Assembly: GCA_944389475.1 (NCBI GenBank)
Contig: CALXMM010000012.1
Span: 1 to 60,938, forward strand
Source of the DNA: an uncultured Clostridia bacterium
GTDB taxonomy: Bacteria; Bacillota; Clostridia; TANB77; CAG-508
Direction of reading: 5' to 3'
Length of the DNA: 60,938 nucleotides
A program made the position numbers and the translations under genes. Below are positions 38,636 to 48,037 of the stretch, one piece after another (the first letter of the stretch is position 1; the number at the start of each line of letters is the position of its first letter). The notes under the pieces were generated by a model. The model searched no databases. It saw only the letters and a list, made by a program, of their open reading frames with translations, and had not been told where the DNA came from.

Positions 38636-39376
38636 ATGAAGAAAAAAATAGGTGTTATAATTGTATTAATAATAATTGTTGTATTAGCAGTAATTTTAGC
38701 TATTAATCTTTCTAATAGAGATAAAAAAGATGATGAGCAAAATAATATGCAAAATCTTATTGAAAATGATGTGTATACAAACAAAGTGGTTTCAACAGAT
38801 GCTAATGAAATTAATAAAATAAAAAATGAGATTAATGCTACAGGACAAACAGATATATATCAAGTAGAAGAAGAATATGATGGAAGAAAAATAATTCAAG
38901 TAAAGCCTGATGTTCAATATCAAGTTGCTTTAGCAGGAATATTAAAAAATGGTATTCCTGCAGAAAATGAAATTAATACATTATTAGAACAAGCACCAAC
39001 CAAGAGTGGTGTATGGATTTCTACAAATTCTAGAGATAAATTTATGGAATTATTAAGAAATAATAATATAACGGAATTTGAAATAACTAATGATGGATAT
39101 CTAAAATGTAATAAACAAGATAATTTGACTGAACAAGAACAAAAATTAAAAAATATGATAGACTCAGATAAATTATATGTAATGGATATATCAGGAAAAA
39201 CCTATCAAAGAGATTATATAAGTGGAGAGATTATAGAATATCCATTCGAAGAAATGGATCCATATCAATCCATAGAACCTTATGTAGTAGATGATTCAAT
39301 TATTTTAGGAATAACTTCAAATTCAACTAACTCTCTAAGTAATGAAGAAATATTAAATGATATTTTAGAATATTAA
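38636..39376 (+). CDS. Membrane-anchored extracytoplasmic protein of unknown function
   Basis: 246 residues. A basic start MKKK and one membrane helix (about 5-25) are followed by an acidic, hydrophilic outside domain. It has recognisable blocks (QVEEEYDGRKIIQVKPDVQY, WISTNSRDKFMELLRNNNI) but no family I can name. A repeated acidic tail ends NSLSNEEILNDILEY. RBS GAGGAG. It lies 12 bp after the M14 peptidase gene and before a strong terminator, so the two form an operon. It could regulate, anchor or inhibit the peptidase; this is position-based only. Confidence 0.75.
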   Translation: MKKKIGVIIVLIIIVVLAVILAINLSNRDKKDDEQNNMQNLIENDVYTNKVVSTDANEINKIKNEINATGQTDIYQVEEEYDGRKIIQVKPDVQYQVALAGILKNGIPAENEINTLLEQAPTKSGVWISTNSRDKFMELLRNNNITEFEITNDGYLKCNKQDNLTEQEQKLKNMIDSDKLYVMDISGKTYQRDYISGEIIEYPFEEMDPYQSIEPYVVDDSIILGITSNSTNSLSNEEILNDILEY

Positions 39377-39401
39377 AATTAATTAGAATAAATTACTAAA
39401 T

Positions 39402-39447
39402 AACACCAATATTTTATAAAAATATAAAATATTGGTGTTTATTTTTA
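39402..39447 (+). terminator. Strong intrinsic terminator
   Basis: A perfect 17-bp stem (39402-39418 with 39423-39439, AACACCAATATTTTATA and its complement), a four-A loop, then TATTTTTA. Confidence 0.9.
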
Positions 39448-39454
39448 TTTTTTC

Positions 39455-39483
39455 TTGTAAAAGAAAAGGCGTAATGATAAGAT
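39455..39483 (+). promoter_or_regulatory. Promoter of prs
   Basis: TTGTAA (39455-39460), a 17-bp spacer ending AATGA, then TAAGAT (39478-39483). It starts right after the preceding terminator and 38 bases before the prs ATG. Confidence 0.68.
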
Positions 39484-39520
39484 AATAACGAAGTTATTAT
39501 AGATATTGGAGGTTTTAGTT

Positions 39521-40471
39521 ATGGAAAATATTAAGATTTTTGCTTGTAGTAAATATGCAGAACCATTTACAAAGGAAATTTGTGATTATTTAAAAATCCC
39601 AATGGGAAAAATTAATTCTATGAAATTTGCAAATGATAATAATTTTGTACAAATTTTAGAAACAGTAAGAGATGATGATGTTTATTTAATTCAAAGTAAT
39701 GTGCCACCAGTAAATGAAAGAATAATGGAATTATTAATAACTATAGATGCAGTTAAAAGAGCATCTGCAGGAAAAATAAACGTTGTATTACCATATTATT
39801 TTTATTCTCGTTCAGATAAAAAAGATCAGCCAAGAATTCCAATAACTGCAAAATTAATGGCAGATTTATTGGAAACTGCAGGTGCAACAAGAGTAATTAC
39901 ATGTGATTTGCATAATCCAGCTATACAAGCTTATTTTAATCATATAAATTGTGATAGGCTTTCTGCTGAACAGCTTTTAGAAGATTATTTCGCAGATAAA
40001 AAGTTAGATAATATGGTAATTGTAGCAACTGATGCCGGAAGTTCTAAAAAAGCATATAAATATTCTGAATTCTTTAATTGCCCAATAGCCATGTTGGATA
40101 AAAGAAGAGATGGAAATAACGATAGAGCTATTGGAACAACTATTATTGGAGATGTAAAAGACAAGAATGCAATAATATTTGATGATGAAATAGATACAGC
40201 TGGTTCTATGATGGAAACGGTTAGAGTTTTAAAAGAATACGGAGCAAAAGCTATTTATGCAGGTTGTACTCATGGAGTACTTTCTGGACCTGCAATTGAT
40301 AGAATAAAAAATTCTCCAATAAAAGAATTAGTAATAACAAATACAATTCCACTCGCAAAGGAGAAACAAATACCACAAATAAAAGTGGTTTCTATAGCAC
40401 ATTTATTTGCAGAAACTATTAAAAGATTGAATGAAAGACGACCTTTGGGAGAATTGCTTAAAAGGAAATAA
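39521..40471 (+). CDS. prs: Ribose-phosphate pyrophosphokinase (PRPP synthetase)
   Basis: Makes PRPP from ribose 5-phosphate and ATP for nucleotide and amino-acid synthesis in the cytosol. The 316-residue length is exactly usual. Visible motifs are the flexible loop SRSDKKDQPRIPITAK, the metal-binding CDLHNPAIQAYF, VVATDAGSSKKAYKYS, and the PRPP loop IIFDDEIDTAGSM. The DLH region is slightly divergent from the usual DLHAxQIQGFF, so this may belong to a lineage-specific branch. ATG 39521 follows GGAGG; an upstream in-frame GTG-like extension is unlikely. Its own promoter and terminator make it a single-gene unit between the two wall and polysaccharide regions. Confidence 0.93.
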   Translation: MENIKIFACSKYAEPFTKEICDYLKIPMGKINSMKFANDNNFVQILETVRDDDVYLIQSNVPPVNERIMELLITIDAVKRASAGKINVVLPYYFYSRSDKKDQPRIPITAKLMADLLETAGATRVITCDLHNPAIQAYFNHINCDRLSAEQLLEDYFADKKLDNMVIVATDAGSSKKAYKYSEFFNCPIAMLDKRRDGNNDRAIGTTIIGDVKDKNAIIFDDEIDTAGSMMETVRVLKEYGAKAIYAGCTHGVLSGPAIDRIKNSPIKELVITNTIPLAKEKQIPQIKVVSIAHLFAETIKRLNERRPLGELLKRK

Positions 40472-40510
40472 TAAATTTTAGGAAAAAGGCATTAAACTTA
40501 TAGAGTAACC

Positions 40511-40545
40511 AAAAAGCATAGAGTTAATAAACTTTATGCTTTTTT
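40511..40545 (+). terminator. Intrinsic terminator of prs
   Basis: AAAAAGCATAGAGTT (40511-40525) pairs with AACTTTATGCTTTTT (40530-40544), with one G-T pair. The right arm ends in the T-tract. Confidence 0.8.
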
Positions 40546-40613
40546 GGATAGAATTTTTTTGTTGAATTATAGGTTAAAATAGCAAAAAAAGTCAAAATTA
40601 TTTGAAATTTATG

Positions 40614-40642
40614 TTGCATATATGAAATAAGAATGATACAAT
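40614..40642 (+). promoter_or_regulatory. Promoter of the second (Wzx/Wzy) polysaccharide cluster
   Basis: TTGCAT (40614-40619), a 17-bp spacer ending AATGA, then TACAAT (40637-40642), 30 bases before the LCP gene start. No other convincing promoter was seen until the end of the cluster. Confidence 0.65.
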
Positions 40643-40672
40643 TTAAAAAGCTGGAAAAAAAGGAGAAGAAAA

Positions 40673-41737
40673 ATGAGCAAACATGGAAAAAGAATGGTTG
40701 ATGAACCAAAAAAAGGAAACAAGAGAGGATTAAAAATATTTTTAAGGATTATTTTAGTTATAGTAATTATTTTAATAATTTTATTAGGAATTGCATTTGG
40801 ATTTGCAACAAGCAAAATATCAAAAATGCAACAAGTAGATATTAACGAAGATAATTTAAGCATTAATAAAGATACAGAGGAAAACTTAAAAGGTTATAGA
40901 AATATAGCATTATTTGGTGTTGATAGTCGAGATGATAATTTAGGAGAAGGAAATAGAAGTGATTGTATTATAATTGCTAGTATAAATCAATCAACTGGAG
41001 ATGTAAATTTAATTTCAGTATATAGAGATACATATGTAAATATTGATGGTCCTGGATTAGATAAAATCACGCATGCATATTCTTATGGTGGTCCTGAATT
41101 AGCATTAAAAACATTAAATGAAAATTTGGATTTAAATATTTCTGAATTTGTTACAGTTAATTTTGATGTAGTTGCAGATGCAGTTAATGCAATAGGCGGA
41201 GTTACTATCGATATTCAAAAAGATGAAATTAAATATCTAAATAGTTATTTGAGTGAAACATCAAAAGTTACAGGATTACAAACTTCTCAAATTACATCTG
41301 CAGGAAAGCAAACATTAGATGGAGTTCAAGCTGTTGCTTATTCTAGAATTAGATATACTGCAGGTGGAGATGAAAAGAGAACAGAAAGAATGAGAACAGT
41401 AGTAGAAGCTATGTTTGATAAAGTTAAAACCATGGGCATTGGAGAAATTAATAATTTAGCTAATAAGATTTTACCTGAATTATATACAAATATTAATACT
41501 GGAGAAATATTAAGTTTAGTGCCTACTGCACTTAAGTTTAATGTAAAAGAGAGTATTGGTTGGCCATATGAAACAAAAGGAATTACTTTAGATAGATGGT
41601 ATGGAGTACCAGTTACACTAGAGTCAAATGTAGAGCAGTTGCATAAGGAAGTTTTTGGTGAGACAAATTACGTAGTGCCTTCTAATGTTAAAGAAACAAG
41701 TGAAGACATAATAGATAAAACAGGATATAACAAATAA
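40673..41737 (+). CDS. LytR-CpsA-Psr (LCP) wall-polymer ligase
   Basis: Transfers undecaprenyl-linked polysaccharide or teichoic acid to peptidoglycan at the outer membrane face. The 354-residue protein has a basic cytoplasmic start, one membrane helix (about 22-45) and the LCP domain from about residue 75. Conserved features are IALFGVDSRDD, the substrate Arg and Asp in RSDCIIIASI and VYRDTYV, KITHAYSYGGPELAL, FVTVNF, AIGGVTIDI, LDGVQAVAYSRIRY and the Arg-rich RTERMRTV. RBS AAAGGAG. As the first gene of the Wzx/Wzy cluster it probably anchors that cluster's product to the wall. Confidence 0.93.
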   Translation: MSKHGKRMVDEPKKGNKRGLKIFLRIILVIVIILIILLGIAFGFATSKISKMQQVDINEDNLSINKDTEENLKGYRNIALFGVDSRDDNLGEGNRSDCIIIASINQSTGDVNLISVYRDTYVNIDGPGLDKITHAYSYGGPELALKTLNENLDLNISEFVTVNFDVVADAVNAIGGVTIDIQKDEIKYLNSYLSETSKVTGLQTSQITSAGKQTLDGVQAVAYSRIRYTAGGDEKRTERMRTVVEAMFDKVKTMGIGEINNLANKILPELYTNINTGEILSLVPTALKFNVKESIGWPYETKGITLDRWYGVPVTLESNVEQLHKEVFGETNYVVPSNVKETSEDIIDKTGYNK

Positions 41738-41761
41738 GAATAATTAAAGGGGAATTATATC

Positions 41762-42484
41762 ATGGATGAGAATTTTTATGTAAATGTTTCTAATACTGAA
41801 ACAAGCGTAAAAAATATAAACACAACATCTATAGGATTTGAAGAATCAAAGATAAGAAAAATTACACGAATAGAAAAAATATTTAAAAGAACTGCCGATA
41901 TAGTTGGAAGTTTATGTGGAATAGTGTTATTAGTGCCTATTACCTTAGGAATAAAAATTGCAAATATAATTAATAAGGACTATGGACCAGTATTTTATGT
42001 TCAAAACAGAATTGGTAAAGATGGAAAGGTGTTTAAAATGTATAAATATCGTTCCATGGTTGTTGATGCTGATAAAAAATTAAAAGAATATTTGTTACAA
42101 AATGATGATGCTAGAAAAGAATATAAAAAATATAAAAAACTTAAGCGTGATCCAAGGATAACTAAAGTTGGAAATTTTATAAGAAAAACAAGTTTGGATG
42201 AATTCCCACAATTTATAAATGTATTAAAAGGAGATATGAGCTTGGTAGGACCTAGACCATATCTTATAAGAGAAAAAAAGGATATTGGAGAGGCTTATTG
42301 GCAAATAGTTAAATGCAGACCAGGACTTACTGGAATTTGGCAGGTACGCGGAAGAAGTGATGTTACTTTTGATGAAAGAGTGGATATGGATTTAGAATAT
42401 TTTTATACCCAATCGCCTTCATTGGATGCAAAAATAATTGTTAAGACTGTAAAAAAAGTTGTATTAAAGGATGGAGCTTTATAA
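41762..42484 (+). CDS. Priming polyprenyl-phosphate sugar transferase (WcaJ/EpsL-like)
   Basis: Starts repeat-unit assembly by moving a sugar-1-phosphate to undecaprenyl phosphate. The 240-residue short form has only the catalytic domain with one re-entrant hydrophobic segment (about 42-62) and no four-helix N-terminal region. Motifs are FKMYKYRSMVVDAD, RKTSLDEFPQFINVL, GDMSLVGPRPYLIRE and CRPGLTGIWQVRGRS. RBS AAGGGGA. The first sugar cannot be read from sequence; galactose, glucose and N-acetyl sugars are all used in this family. It is second in the operon, after the LCP ligase. Confidence 0.93.
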   Translation: MDENFYVNVSNTETSVKNINTTSIGFEESKIRKITRIEKIFKRTADIVGSLCGIVLLVPITLGIKIANIINKDYGPVFYVQNRIGKDGKVFKMYKYRSMVVDADKKLKEYLLQNDDARKEYKKYKKLKRDPRITKVGNFIRKTSLDEFPQFINVLKGDMSLVGPRPYLIREKKDIGEAYWQIVKCRPGLTGIWQVRGRSDVTFDERVDMDLEYFYTQSPSLDAKIIVKTVKKVVLKDGAL

Positions 42485-42507
42485 AAATAAGCGGAAAGGA
42501 AACAGAA

Positions 42508-43302
42508 ATGAGCAATATAAAAATTCTTGTAGCAGCACACAAAAAATGTGATGTCCCACATGAACAAGATTTGTTTCTTCCAATTTTAGTAGGTTCTAAA
42601 GGAAAAGAAAGTATAGATGGATTTATTCGTGATGATAAAGGAGAAAATATATCTAGTAAAAACCCATATTATTGTGAATTAACTGGGGTCTTTTGGGGAT
42701 GGAAGAACCTTAATTCTGATTATGTGGGTTTGTGTCATTATAGAAGATATTTTACATGTAAAAAACATCTTCAAAAAGATGAAAAAGGAAGACTTGAATG
42801 TGTTATTACCAAAGATGAGGTCAAAGAAAAATTAGAAAAAGCTGATATAATTTTACCTAAGAAAAGAAATTATTTAATAGAAAATTTATATTCTCACTAC
42901 AAACATACAATGTATGTTGAACCTTTAGATATTACTGGAGAGATAATAAAGGAAAAATGTCCAGAATATTATCCGGAATTTGAAAAATTAAAAAAACGTA
43001 GAACAGCACATATGTTTAATATGTTTATTATGAAAAAAGAATATCTAGATGAATATTGTACATGGCTTTTTGATATTTTATTTGAATTAGAAAATAGAGT
43101 TGACATTTCAAAGTACGATACTTTTCATGCTAGATTTTTTGGAAGAGTTTCAGAACTTTTAATGGATGTTTGGCTTTATACTAAAAAATATAAATATGAA
43201 GAAGTAAAAGTAATGGATTTAAAACCTGTAAATTGGCTTAAAAAAGGAACTAGCTTTATAATGGCTAAATTTACAGGAAAGAAATATTATAAAAGTTTTT
43301 AA
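42508..43302 (+). CDS. DUF4422 glycosyltransferase
   Basis: 264-residue protein of the DUF4422 type, found widely in capsule and exopolysaccharide clusters and regarded as a glycosyltransferase. Typical blocks are present: ILVAAHKKCDVP at the start, SKNPYYCELTGVFWGWKN, YVGLCHYRRYF, the central ILPKKRNYLIENLYSHYKH and AHMFNMFIMKKEYLDEYC, and a C-terminal basic tail. RBS AAAGGA. It lies in a tight operon with the priming transferase (23 bp) and Wzy (33 bp). It probably adds the second sugar; the specificity is unknown. Confidence 0.85.
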   Translation: MSNIKILVAAHKKCDVPHEQDLFLPILVGSKGKESIDGFIRDDKGENISSKNPYYCELTGVFWGWKNLNSDYVGLCHYRRYFTCKKHLQKDEKGRLECVITKDEVKEKLEKADIILPKKRNYLIENLYSHYKHTMYVEPLDITGEIIKEKCPEYYPEFEKLKKRRTAHMFNMFIMKKEYLDEYCTWLFDILFELENRVDISKYDTFHARFFGRVSELLMDVWLYTKKYKYEEVKVMDLKPVNWLKKGTSFIMAKFTGKKYYKSF

Positions 43303-43335
43303 GCATGAAAATATGATTATGAAAGGATATAGAAA

Positions 43336-44691
43336 ATGAATCTTATTACTCTTATTATTAGTATAGTGCTACTAATTGGTTTTATATTTTTTTATAGAAA
43401 AAGAAATACAATAAGTCCAATAGTAATATTTTTTTTGCTATGGACATTTGTATTATTTTTATCAAACTTAAATTTGTATGGTATATATAGACCTTCTTTT
43501 AAAGCATACTTTTTAATAATGTTAATGTTATTGTTTTTTTCAGTAGGTATTATTTTAAATATAATTATAACAAAACAAAAAGCAAAAAAATCAAGTTCAT
43601 TCAAAAGCTATAAAAGTAACAGAAAAATAGTACTAAGATATAAGTTATATTATTTTTTATGCTTTTGTTTGATATTTTTTAATATAATAGATATTATTAT
43701 TATTATTAAAGAATTAGCAAATGGCAATCCAATGTGGCAAATAAGAAATTGGACATTGGAACCGGTTGGATCTAGTAATCCAATATTAGAAAGAAGAAGT
43801 TTTTTAGAATCAGCATTTAGAAATATTATATTAGCTTCTTTTCAAACAATTATTCCGCCTATTACAGCGTATTACTTTTTTTATGAAGATAATAGAAAAA
43901 GAAAATATAGTTTATTTGTTGTTTCATTGATTGTATTGATAACTTCAAGTATAGCAGGCGGGGGGGGAAGATTAGGATTTATTTATTATATTGGATGCTT
44001 TATCTTAACTTTCTTTATTGCATATAAAAAAAGTTCTATTGAAGTAATACAAAAATATAAAAAAATTTTATGTATTTTTATTATACTAGCTGTTTTATTT
44101 GTTGTTATATATACTATTGTAAGAACAGGATTAGGAAATATAGGAAAACAGATATATACGTATTTTGCTTTGCCACCTACTTTGTTGAGTATTTGGCTCC
44201 CTGATTTGGAAAATGTAAAACATACTTTTGGTTTAACAACCTTCTTTGGCATACATAGTTACTTTTTTAGAGTGTTAGAAACAATAGGTTTAGATTTTCT
44301 TGTACCACAAATATATAATGATACATATACTTATATCCTTAATGCGGAAACATTTAAGCAAGTAGGATATGGAATAGCTAATGCTTTTGTAACACCAATA
44401 TATTATTTCTATATCGATGGTGGTTATCCATTTGTTTGTATTGTATCGGTATTCTTTGGATATATTGTTTCTGCTTTATATGAAAAATTTGACAAAAGAA
44501 TTGATGCTAGAAGTTTTGTTATATATGGATTAGTTATGTATGGAGTGTTTGTATCCTTTATTAGGATACAAACAGCAATACCATCATATATAATTTCATT
44601 TGCTTTTGCGATTTTTTTGTTGAAAAAACAAAAGGTTAATAAAGGGATTGATGATAATAAAAAAAAGAAAGAGGATTTTGTCAATGGGTAA
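43336..44691 (+). CDS. Oligosaccharide repeat-unit polymerase (Wzy)
   Basis: Membrane polymerase that joins flipped repeat units outside. The 451-residue protein has about 10-12 hydrophobic segments and a larger outside loop around residues 275-345 (LPDLENVKHTFGLTTFFGIH, QIYNDTYTYILNAETFKQVG). The motif SSIAGGGGRLGF (about 204-215) corresponds to the GR-containing segment typical of this family. Its DNA contains a run of eight G (43960-43967), striking in such AT-rich DNA and a possible slippage site. RBS AAAGGA. It overlaps the next GT2 gene by 8 bases. Confidence 0.87.
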   Translation: MNLITLIISIVLLIGFIFFYRKRNTISPIVIFFLLWTFVLFLSNLNLYGIYRPSFKAYFLIMLMLLFFSVGIILNIIITKQKAKKSSSFKSYKSNRKIVLRYKLYYFLCFCLIFFNIIDIIIIIKELANGNPMWQIRNWTLEPVGSSNPILERRSFLESAFRNIILASFQTIIPPITAYYFFYEDNRKRKYSLFVVSLIVLITSSIAGGGGRLGFIYYIGCFILTFFIAYKKSSIEVIQKYKKILCIFIILAVLFVVIYTIVRTGLGNIGKQIYTYFALPPTLLSIWLPDLENVKHTFGLTTFFGIHSYFFRVLETIGLDFLVPQIYNDTYTYILNAETFKQVGYGIANAFVTPIYYFYIDGGYPFVCIVSVFFGYIVSALYEKFDKRIDARSFVIYGLVMYGVFVSFIRIQTAIPSYIISFAFAIFLLKKQKVNKGIDDNKKKKEDFVNG

Positions 44692-45664
44692 AGATTATGA
44701 GCTTATAAGTGTCATTATACCAATATATAATGTAGAACAATATTTACCAAAATGTATAGAAAGTATTATAAATCAGACATATAAATATTTAGAAATTATT
44801 TTAGTAAATGATGGTTCAACAGATAAATGTTTAGAGATATGTGAGAGATATAGATTAAAAGATCGACGAATTAAGGTTATAAACAAAAAAAATGGTGGAT
44901 TATCAGATGCTAGAAATGTTGGAATTGATAATTCTTCTGGAAATTATATAACCTTCATAGATTCAGATGATTATGTTGATAGCGATTATGTAGATGTGTT
45001 ATATAACACTCTTATTTCATATAATGCAGATATGTCCATAGCATCACATAAAGTTATTTACTCTAAGAAAATTATAGACAAGGCAACGGGTAAAAAATTT
45101 TGTGCACATCCTAAAGAGGTTTTAGATAAAATATTATATGATGATGGAATTGATTTGTCGGCTTGGGCAAAACTTTATAAAAAGATTTTATTTAATAATA
45201 TAAAATTCCCGAAAGGGAGACTATTTGAGGATTCTGCTACAACATATAAATTAATTGATGCAAGTAAAAAAATTGCTGTTAATTCGAGATCTGTATATAA
45301 CTATGTAATTAGAAATAATTCTATTTCAAACGAAAAATTTTCTAAGAAGAAAATGGACTTAATAATTTCAACTAAAGAAATGACAGATTTTATTAGAAAA
45401 AAGTATCCAGAATTAGAAAAAGGATGCGACAGAAGATTGATGTATGCATATTTGAGTACATTAACACAATTATCAAAATCAAAAGAAAAAAATATCACTC
45501 TAAAAGTCAAAATTATGGATTATATAAAACAGAATAGAAAGATCGTATTAAAAGACAAGAGAATTCCTGATAGGGATAGAATTGGTCTTGTTTCTACAAT
45601 ATTTGGATTTGAATTTTATAAGGTTATGTGGAAAGTATATGCAAAATTGAGTGGAAGAGGTTAA
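44684..45664 (+). CDS. Glycosyltransferase family 2
   Basis: 326-residue GT-A enzyme: LISVIIPIYNVEQYLPKCIE, LVNDGSTDKCLEICERY, GGLSDARNVGIDNSSG and the metal motif FIDSDDYVDSDY, followed by RLFEDSATTYKL. I start at ATG 44684 after AGAGGA; an in-frame ATG at 44648 lies within the wzy gene and has no ribosome site. It overlaps wzy by 8 bases and is followed by the flippase gene after 22 bases. It probably adds a sugar of the Wzx/Wzy repeat unit. Confidence 0.9.
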   Translation: MGKDYELISVIIPIYNVEQYLPKCIESIINQTYKYLEIILVNDGSTDKCLEICERYRLKDRRIKVINKKNGGLSDARNVGIDNSSGNYITFIDSDDYVDSDYVDVLYNTLISYNADMSIASHKVIYSKKIIDKATGKKFCAHPKEVLDKILYDDGIDLSAWAKLYKKILFNNIKFPKGRLFEDSATTYKLIDASKKIAVNSRSVYNYVIRNNSISNEKFSKKKMDLIISTKEMTDFIRKKYPELEKGCDRRLMYAYLSTLTQLSKSKEKNITLKVKIMDYIKQNRKIVLKDKRIPDRDRIGLVSTIFGFEFYKVMWKVYAKLSGRG

Positions 45665-45686
45665 TTTGCAAAGGTGGAGAAAAATT

Positions 45687-46919
45687 TTGAAAAACAGAAA
45701 GATTGCTACTAATACAGTAATGTTAATGATTTTCAATATAGCGAAAATTGTATTTCCTTTTATAACATTACCGTATTTAACTCGTGTTTTAACAACCGAT
45801 ACATATGGGAGTGTGACATATGTAAAAACTGTAATGACTTATATGCAAATTTTAGTGGATTTTGGTTTTGTATTATCTGCTACAAAAGATATTGTAAAAG
45901 TTAGAGAAAATAAGAAAAAAGTGGGGTTAGTAATCGGTGATACATTGATAGCAAGGATAATATTAGGTGGAATAGGGCTTATTATAATTATAATATTAAC
46001 ATTTATATTGCCTATACTAAAAAATAATGTTTTATATACAATTTTGTCATATGTTGTAGTTTTCGAATCTATTTTTTTGATGGATTTTCTATTTAGAGGT
46101 ATAGAAAAAATGCATATTATAACGGTTCGTTTTATATTGATGAAAATGATTTCAACAATATTAACTTTTATATTAATTAAAAGTGATTCAGATATGATAT
46201 TAATTCCTATTTTGGATATTATATCATCATTAATGGCTGTAATATTAGTATTTTATGAAATAAAAAAAATGAATATAAGAATGCATTTCTCTAAAATAAA
46301 AAATGTATTTAAGTCAATAAAAGAATCTTTTATATATTTTTTATCAAATGTAGCTTCAACATCTTTTAATGCATTAAGTACTATAATTATTGGGATTTTT
46401 GTTGGAACAACAGAAGTTGCATATTGGGGAGTTTGTATGCAAATAGTTGGCTCAATACAAGCTTGTTATACACCTATATCAGATGGAATATATCCAGAAA
46501 TGATAAAATCAAAAAATATAAATTTAATAAATAAAATTGTGAAGATATTCATTCCAATAGTTATTATAAGTTGTGTATTGGCATATTTTTTGGCAGAACC
46601 TGGATTTTGGATATTAGGAGGAAAAAATTATTTGGAAGCTGTTCCAATATTTAGATTGTTAATTCCTGCATTATTTTTTGGATTTTTTGCAATACTATAT
46701 GGTTGGCCAACATTAGGAGCAATAGGAAAAACAAAAGAAACAACTTTTACGACAATAATATCTATAATTGTATATATTATACTATTAATTATTTTAATAT
46801 GCTTAAAAGCATTTACATTATGGAATATAGCTATAGCAAGATCAATAACAGAATTTACACTTTTTGGAACAAGATATTTATTTTATAGAAAATATAAACA
46901 ATTATTTAATCGAGAATAA
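45687..46919 (+). CDS. Polysaccharide flippase (Wzx)
   Basis: Moves the undecaprenyl-linked repeat unit across the membrane. The 410-residue protein has about 12 membrane helices and the Wzx/MATE N-terminus ATNTVMLMIFNIAKIVFPFI, then LPYLTRVLTTDTYG. TTG 45687 is chosen because AAGGTGGAG sits 8 bases upstream and MKNRKIATNT is the usual family start. GTG 45651 or TTG 45666 are alternatives. With Wzy and the priming enzyme it defines a complete Wzx/Wzy pathway, separate from the ABC exporter in the first cluster. Confidence 0.9.
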   Translation: MKNRKIATNTVMLMIFNIAKIVFPFITLPYLTRVLTTDTYGSVTYVKTVMTYMQILVDFGFVLSATKDIVKVRENKKKVGLVIGDTLIARIILGGIGLIIIIILTFILPILKNNVLYTILSYVVVFESIFLMDFLFRGIEKMHIITVRFILMKMISTILTFILIKSDSDMILIPILDIISSLMAVILVFYEIKKMNIRMHFSKIKNVFKSIKESFIYFLSNVASTSFNALSTIIIGIFVGTTEVAYWGVCMQIVGSIQACYTPISDGIYPEMIKSKNINLINKIVKIFIPIVIISCVLAYFLAEPGFWILGGKNYLEAVPIFRLLIPALFFGFFAILYGWPTLGAIGKTKETTFTTIISIIVYIILLIILICLKAFTLWNIAIARSITEFTLFGTRYLFYRKYKQLFNRE

Positions 46920-46933
46920 GAAAGGATGATTAT

Positions 46934-48037
46934 ATGAAAGCAGCAGTAATAACTTTACACTCTGTTTGTAATTACGGGACTCAACTTCAAGCATATGCTA
47001 CACAAGAAAAGTTAAAACAATATTTTGATGATGTAGTATTTATTGATTATCGAAGGCCAGACACATATGGAGTAGAATTAGTAAAAACTTTTACTAAGGG
47101 AAATTTTCTAAAAGTTCCAGTTATTTTGCCAACAATTTTATATTGGAAACGTAATTTTGGAGGATTTCAAAAGAAATTTCTTAATTTAACAAGTAAAAAA
47201 TATTTTTCTTTAGAGGATTTTGATGATTTTGAAGATGTTGCCGATGTTTACTTTTCAGGTAGTGATCAAGTTTGGAATACTGGATGGAATCACGGTATAA
47301 TTCCACCGATGTATTTAAGTTTTTTAGATGATAATAAACCAAGATATTCATATTCATCAAGTTTTGGAAAATCAGTTTTAGAAGATAAATATATAGAAGA
47401 AACAAAAAAATATCTAGAAAAATATAAAATGATTTCTGTCAGAGAAGAAAGTGGAATTAAAATTGTAAAGGAACAACTTGGAATAAAAAATTGTATTAGA
47501 ATAGTAGATCCAACATTAGCACTAGAACCGGATTTTTGGAGAAAAATTGCTCCAAAGAAAAAGGTTAAAGGAGACTATATATTGATATATAATCTAAACA
47601 GAAGTAAAGAATTTGATGATTATGCAGAAAGATTATCTAAGAAAACTGGCATGAAACTATATCGTTTCTGTACAAGATTGGATCAAATATTTAGAAACGG
47701 TAAGAGTTTAGTAATGCCAGAAATTCTTGATTTTATTACGTTAGTGGATAATGCGAAAATTGTTCTAACAGATTCTTTTCATGCAACAGCTTTTGCAATT
47801 AATCTTAATACAGAACCTATTTGTATTTATCCTAATAAATATTCAGGAAGGTTATCGAGCTTTTTAGAGTTAGTTGAGTCAACTCAAAGACATGTAGAAG
47901 ATTACAATGATTTAGATGTAATTAACAGACCAACTGATTTTGAAAAAGTAAATAAAATTTTGAATGAAGAAAGAAGAAAAGTTGATAATTTCTTAAATAG
48001 AATTGTAAAAGAAAATGGAGGTAACAATGGTAAATAA
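46934..48037 (+). CDS. Polysaccharide pyruvyltransferase family protein
   Basis: Predicted to add a ketal-linked pyruvate, a negative charge, to a sugar of the repeat unit, using PEP. The 367-residue protein has KAAVITLHSVCNYGTQLQAY at the start, YFSGSDQVWNTGWN, SYSSSFGKSVL, ISVREESGIKIVKEQLG and the conserved TDSFHATAFAI near residue 280, all hallmarks of the PF04230 family. RBS AAAGGATG. It overlaps the next GT2 gene by 11 bases. Some PF04230 members have other roles, so the reaction is inferred from family and context. Confidence 0.88.
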   Translation: MKAAVITLHSVCNYGTQLQAYATQEKLKQYFDDVVFIDYRRPDTYGVELVKTFTKGNFLKVPVILPTILYWKRNFGGFQKKFLNLTSKKYFSLEDFDDFEDVADVYFSGSDQVWNTGWNHGIIPPMYLSFLDDNKPRYSYSSSFGKSVLEDKYIEETKKYLEKYKMISVREESGIKIVKEQLGIKNCIRIVDPTLALEPDFWRKIAPKKKVKGDYILIYNLNRSKEFDDYAERLSKKTGMKLYRFCTRLDQIFRNGKSLVMPEILDFITLVDNAKIVLTDSFHATAFAINLNTEPICIYPNKYSGRLSSFLELVESTQRHVEDYNDLDVINRPTDFEKVNKILNEERRKVDNFLNRIVKENGGNNGK

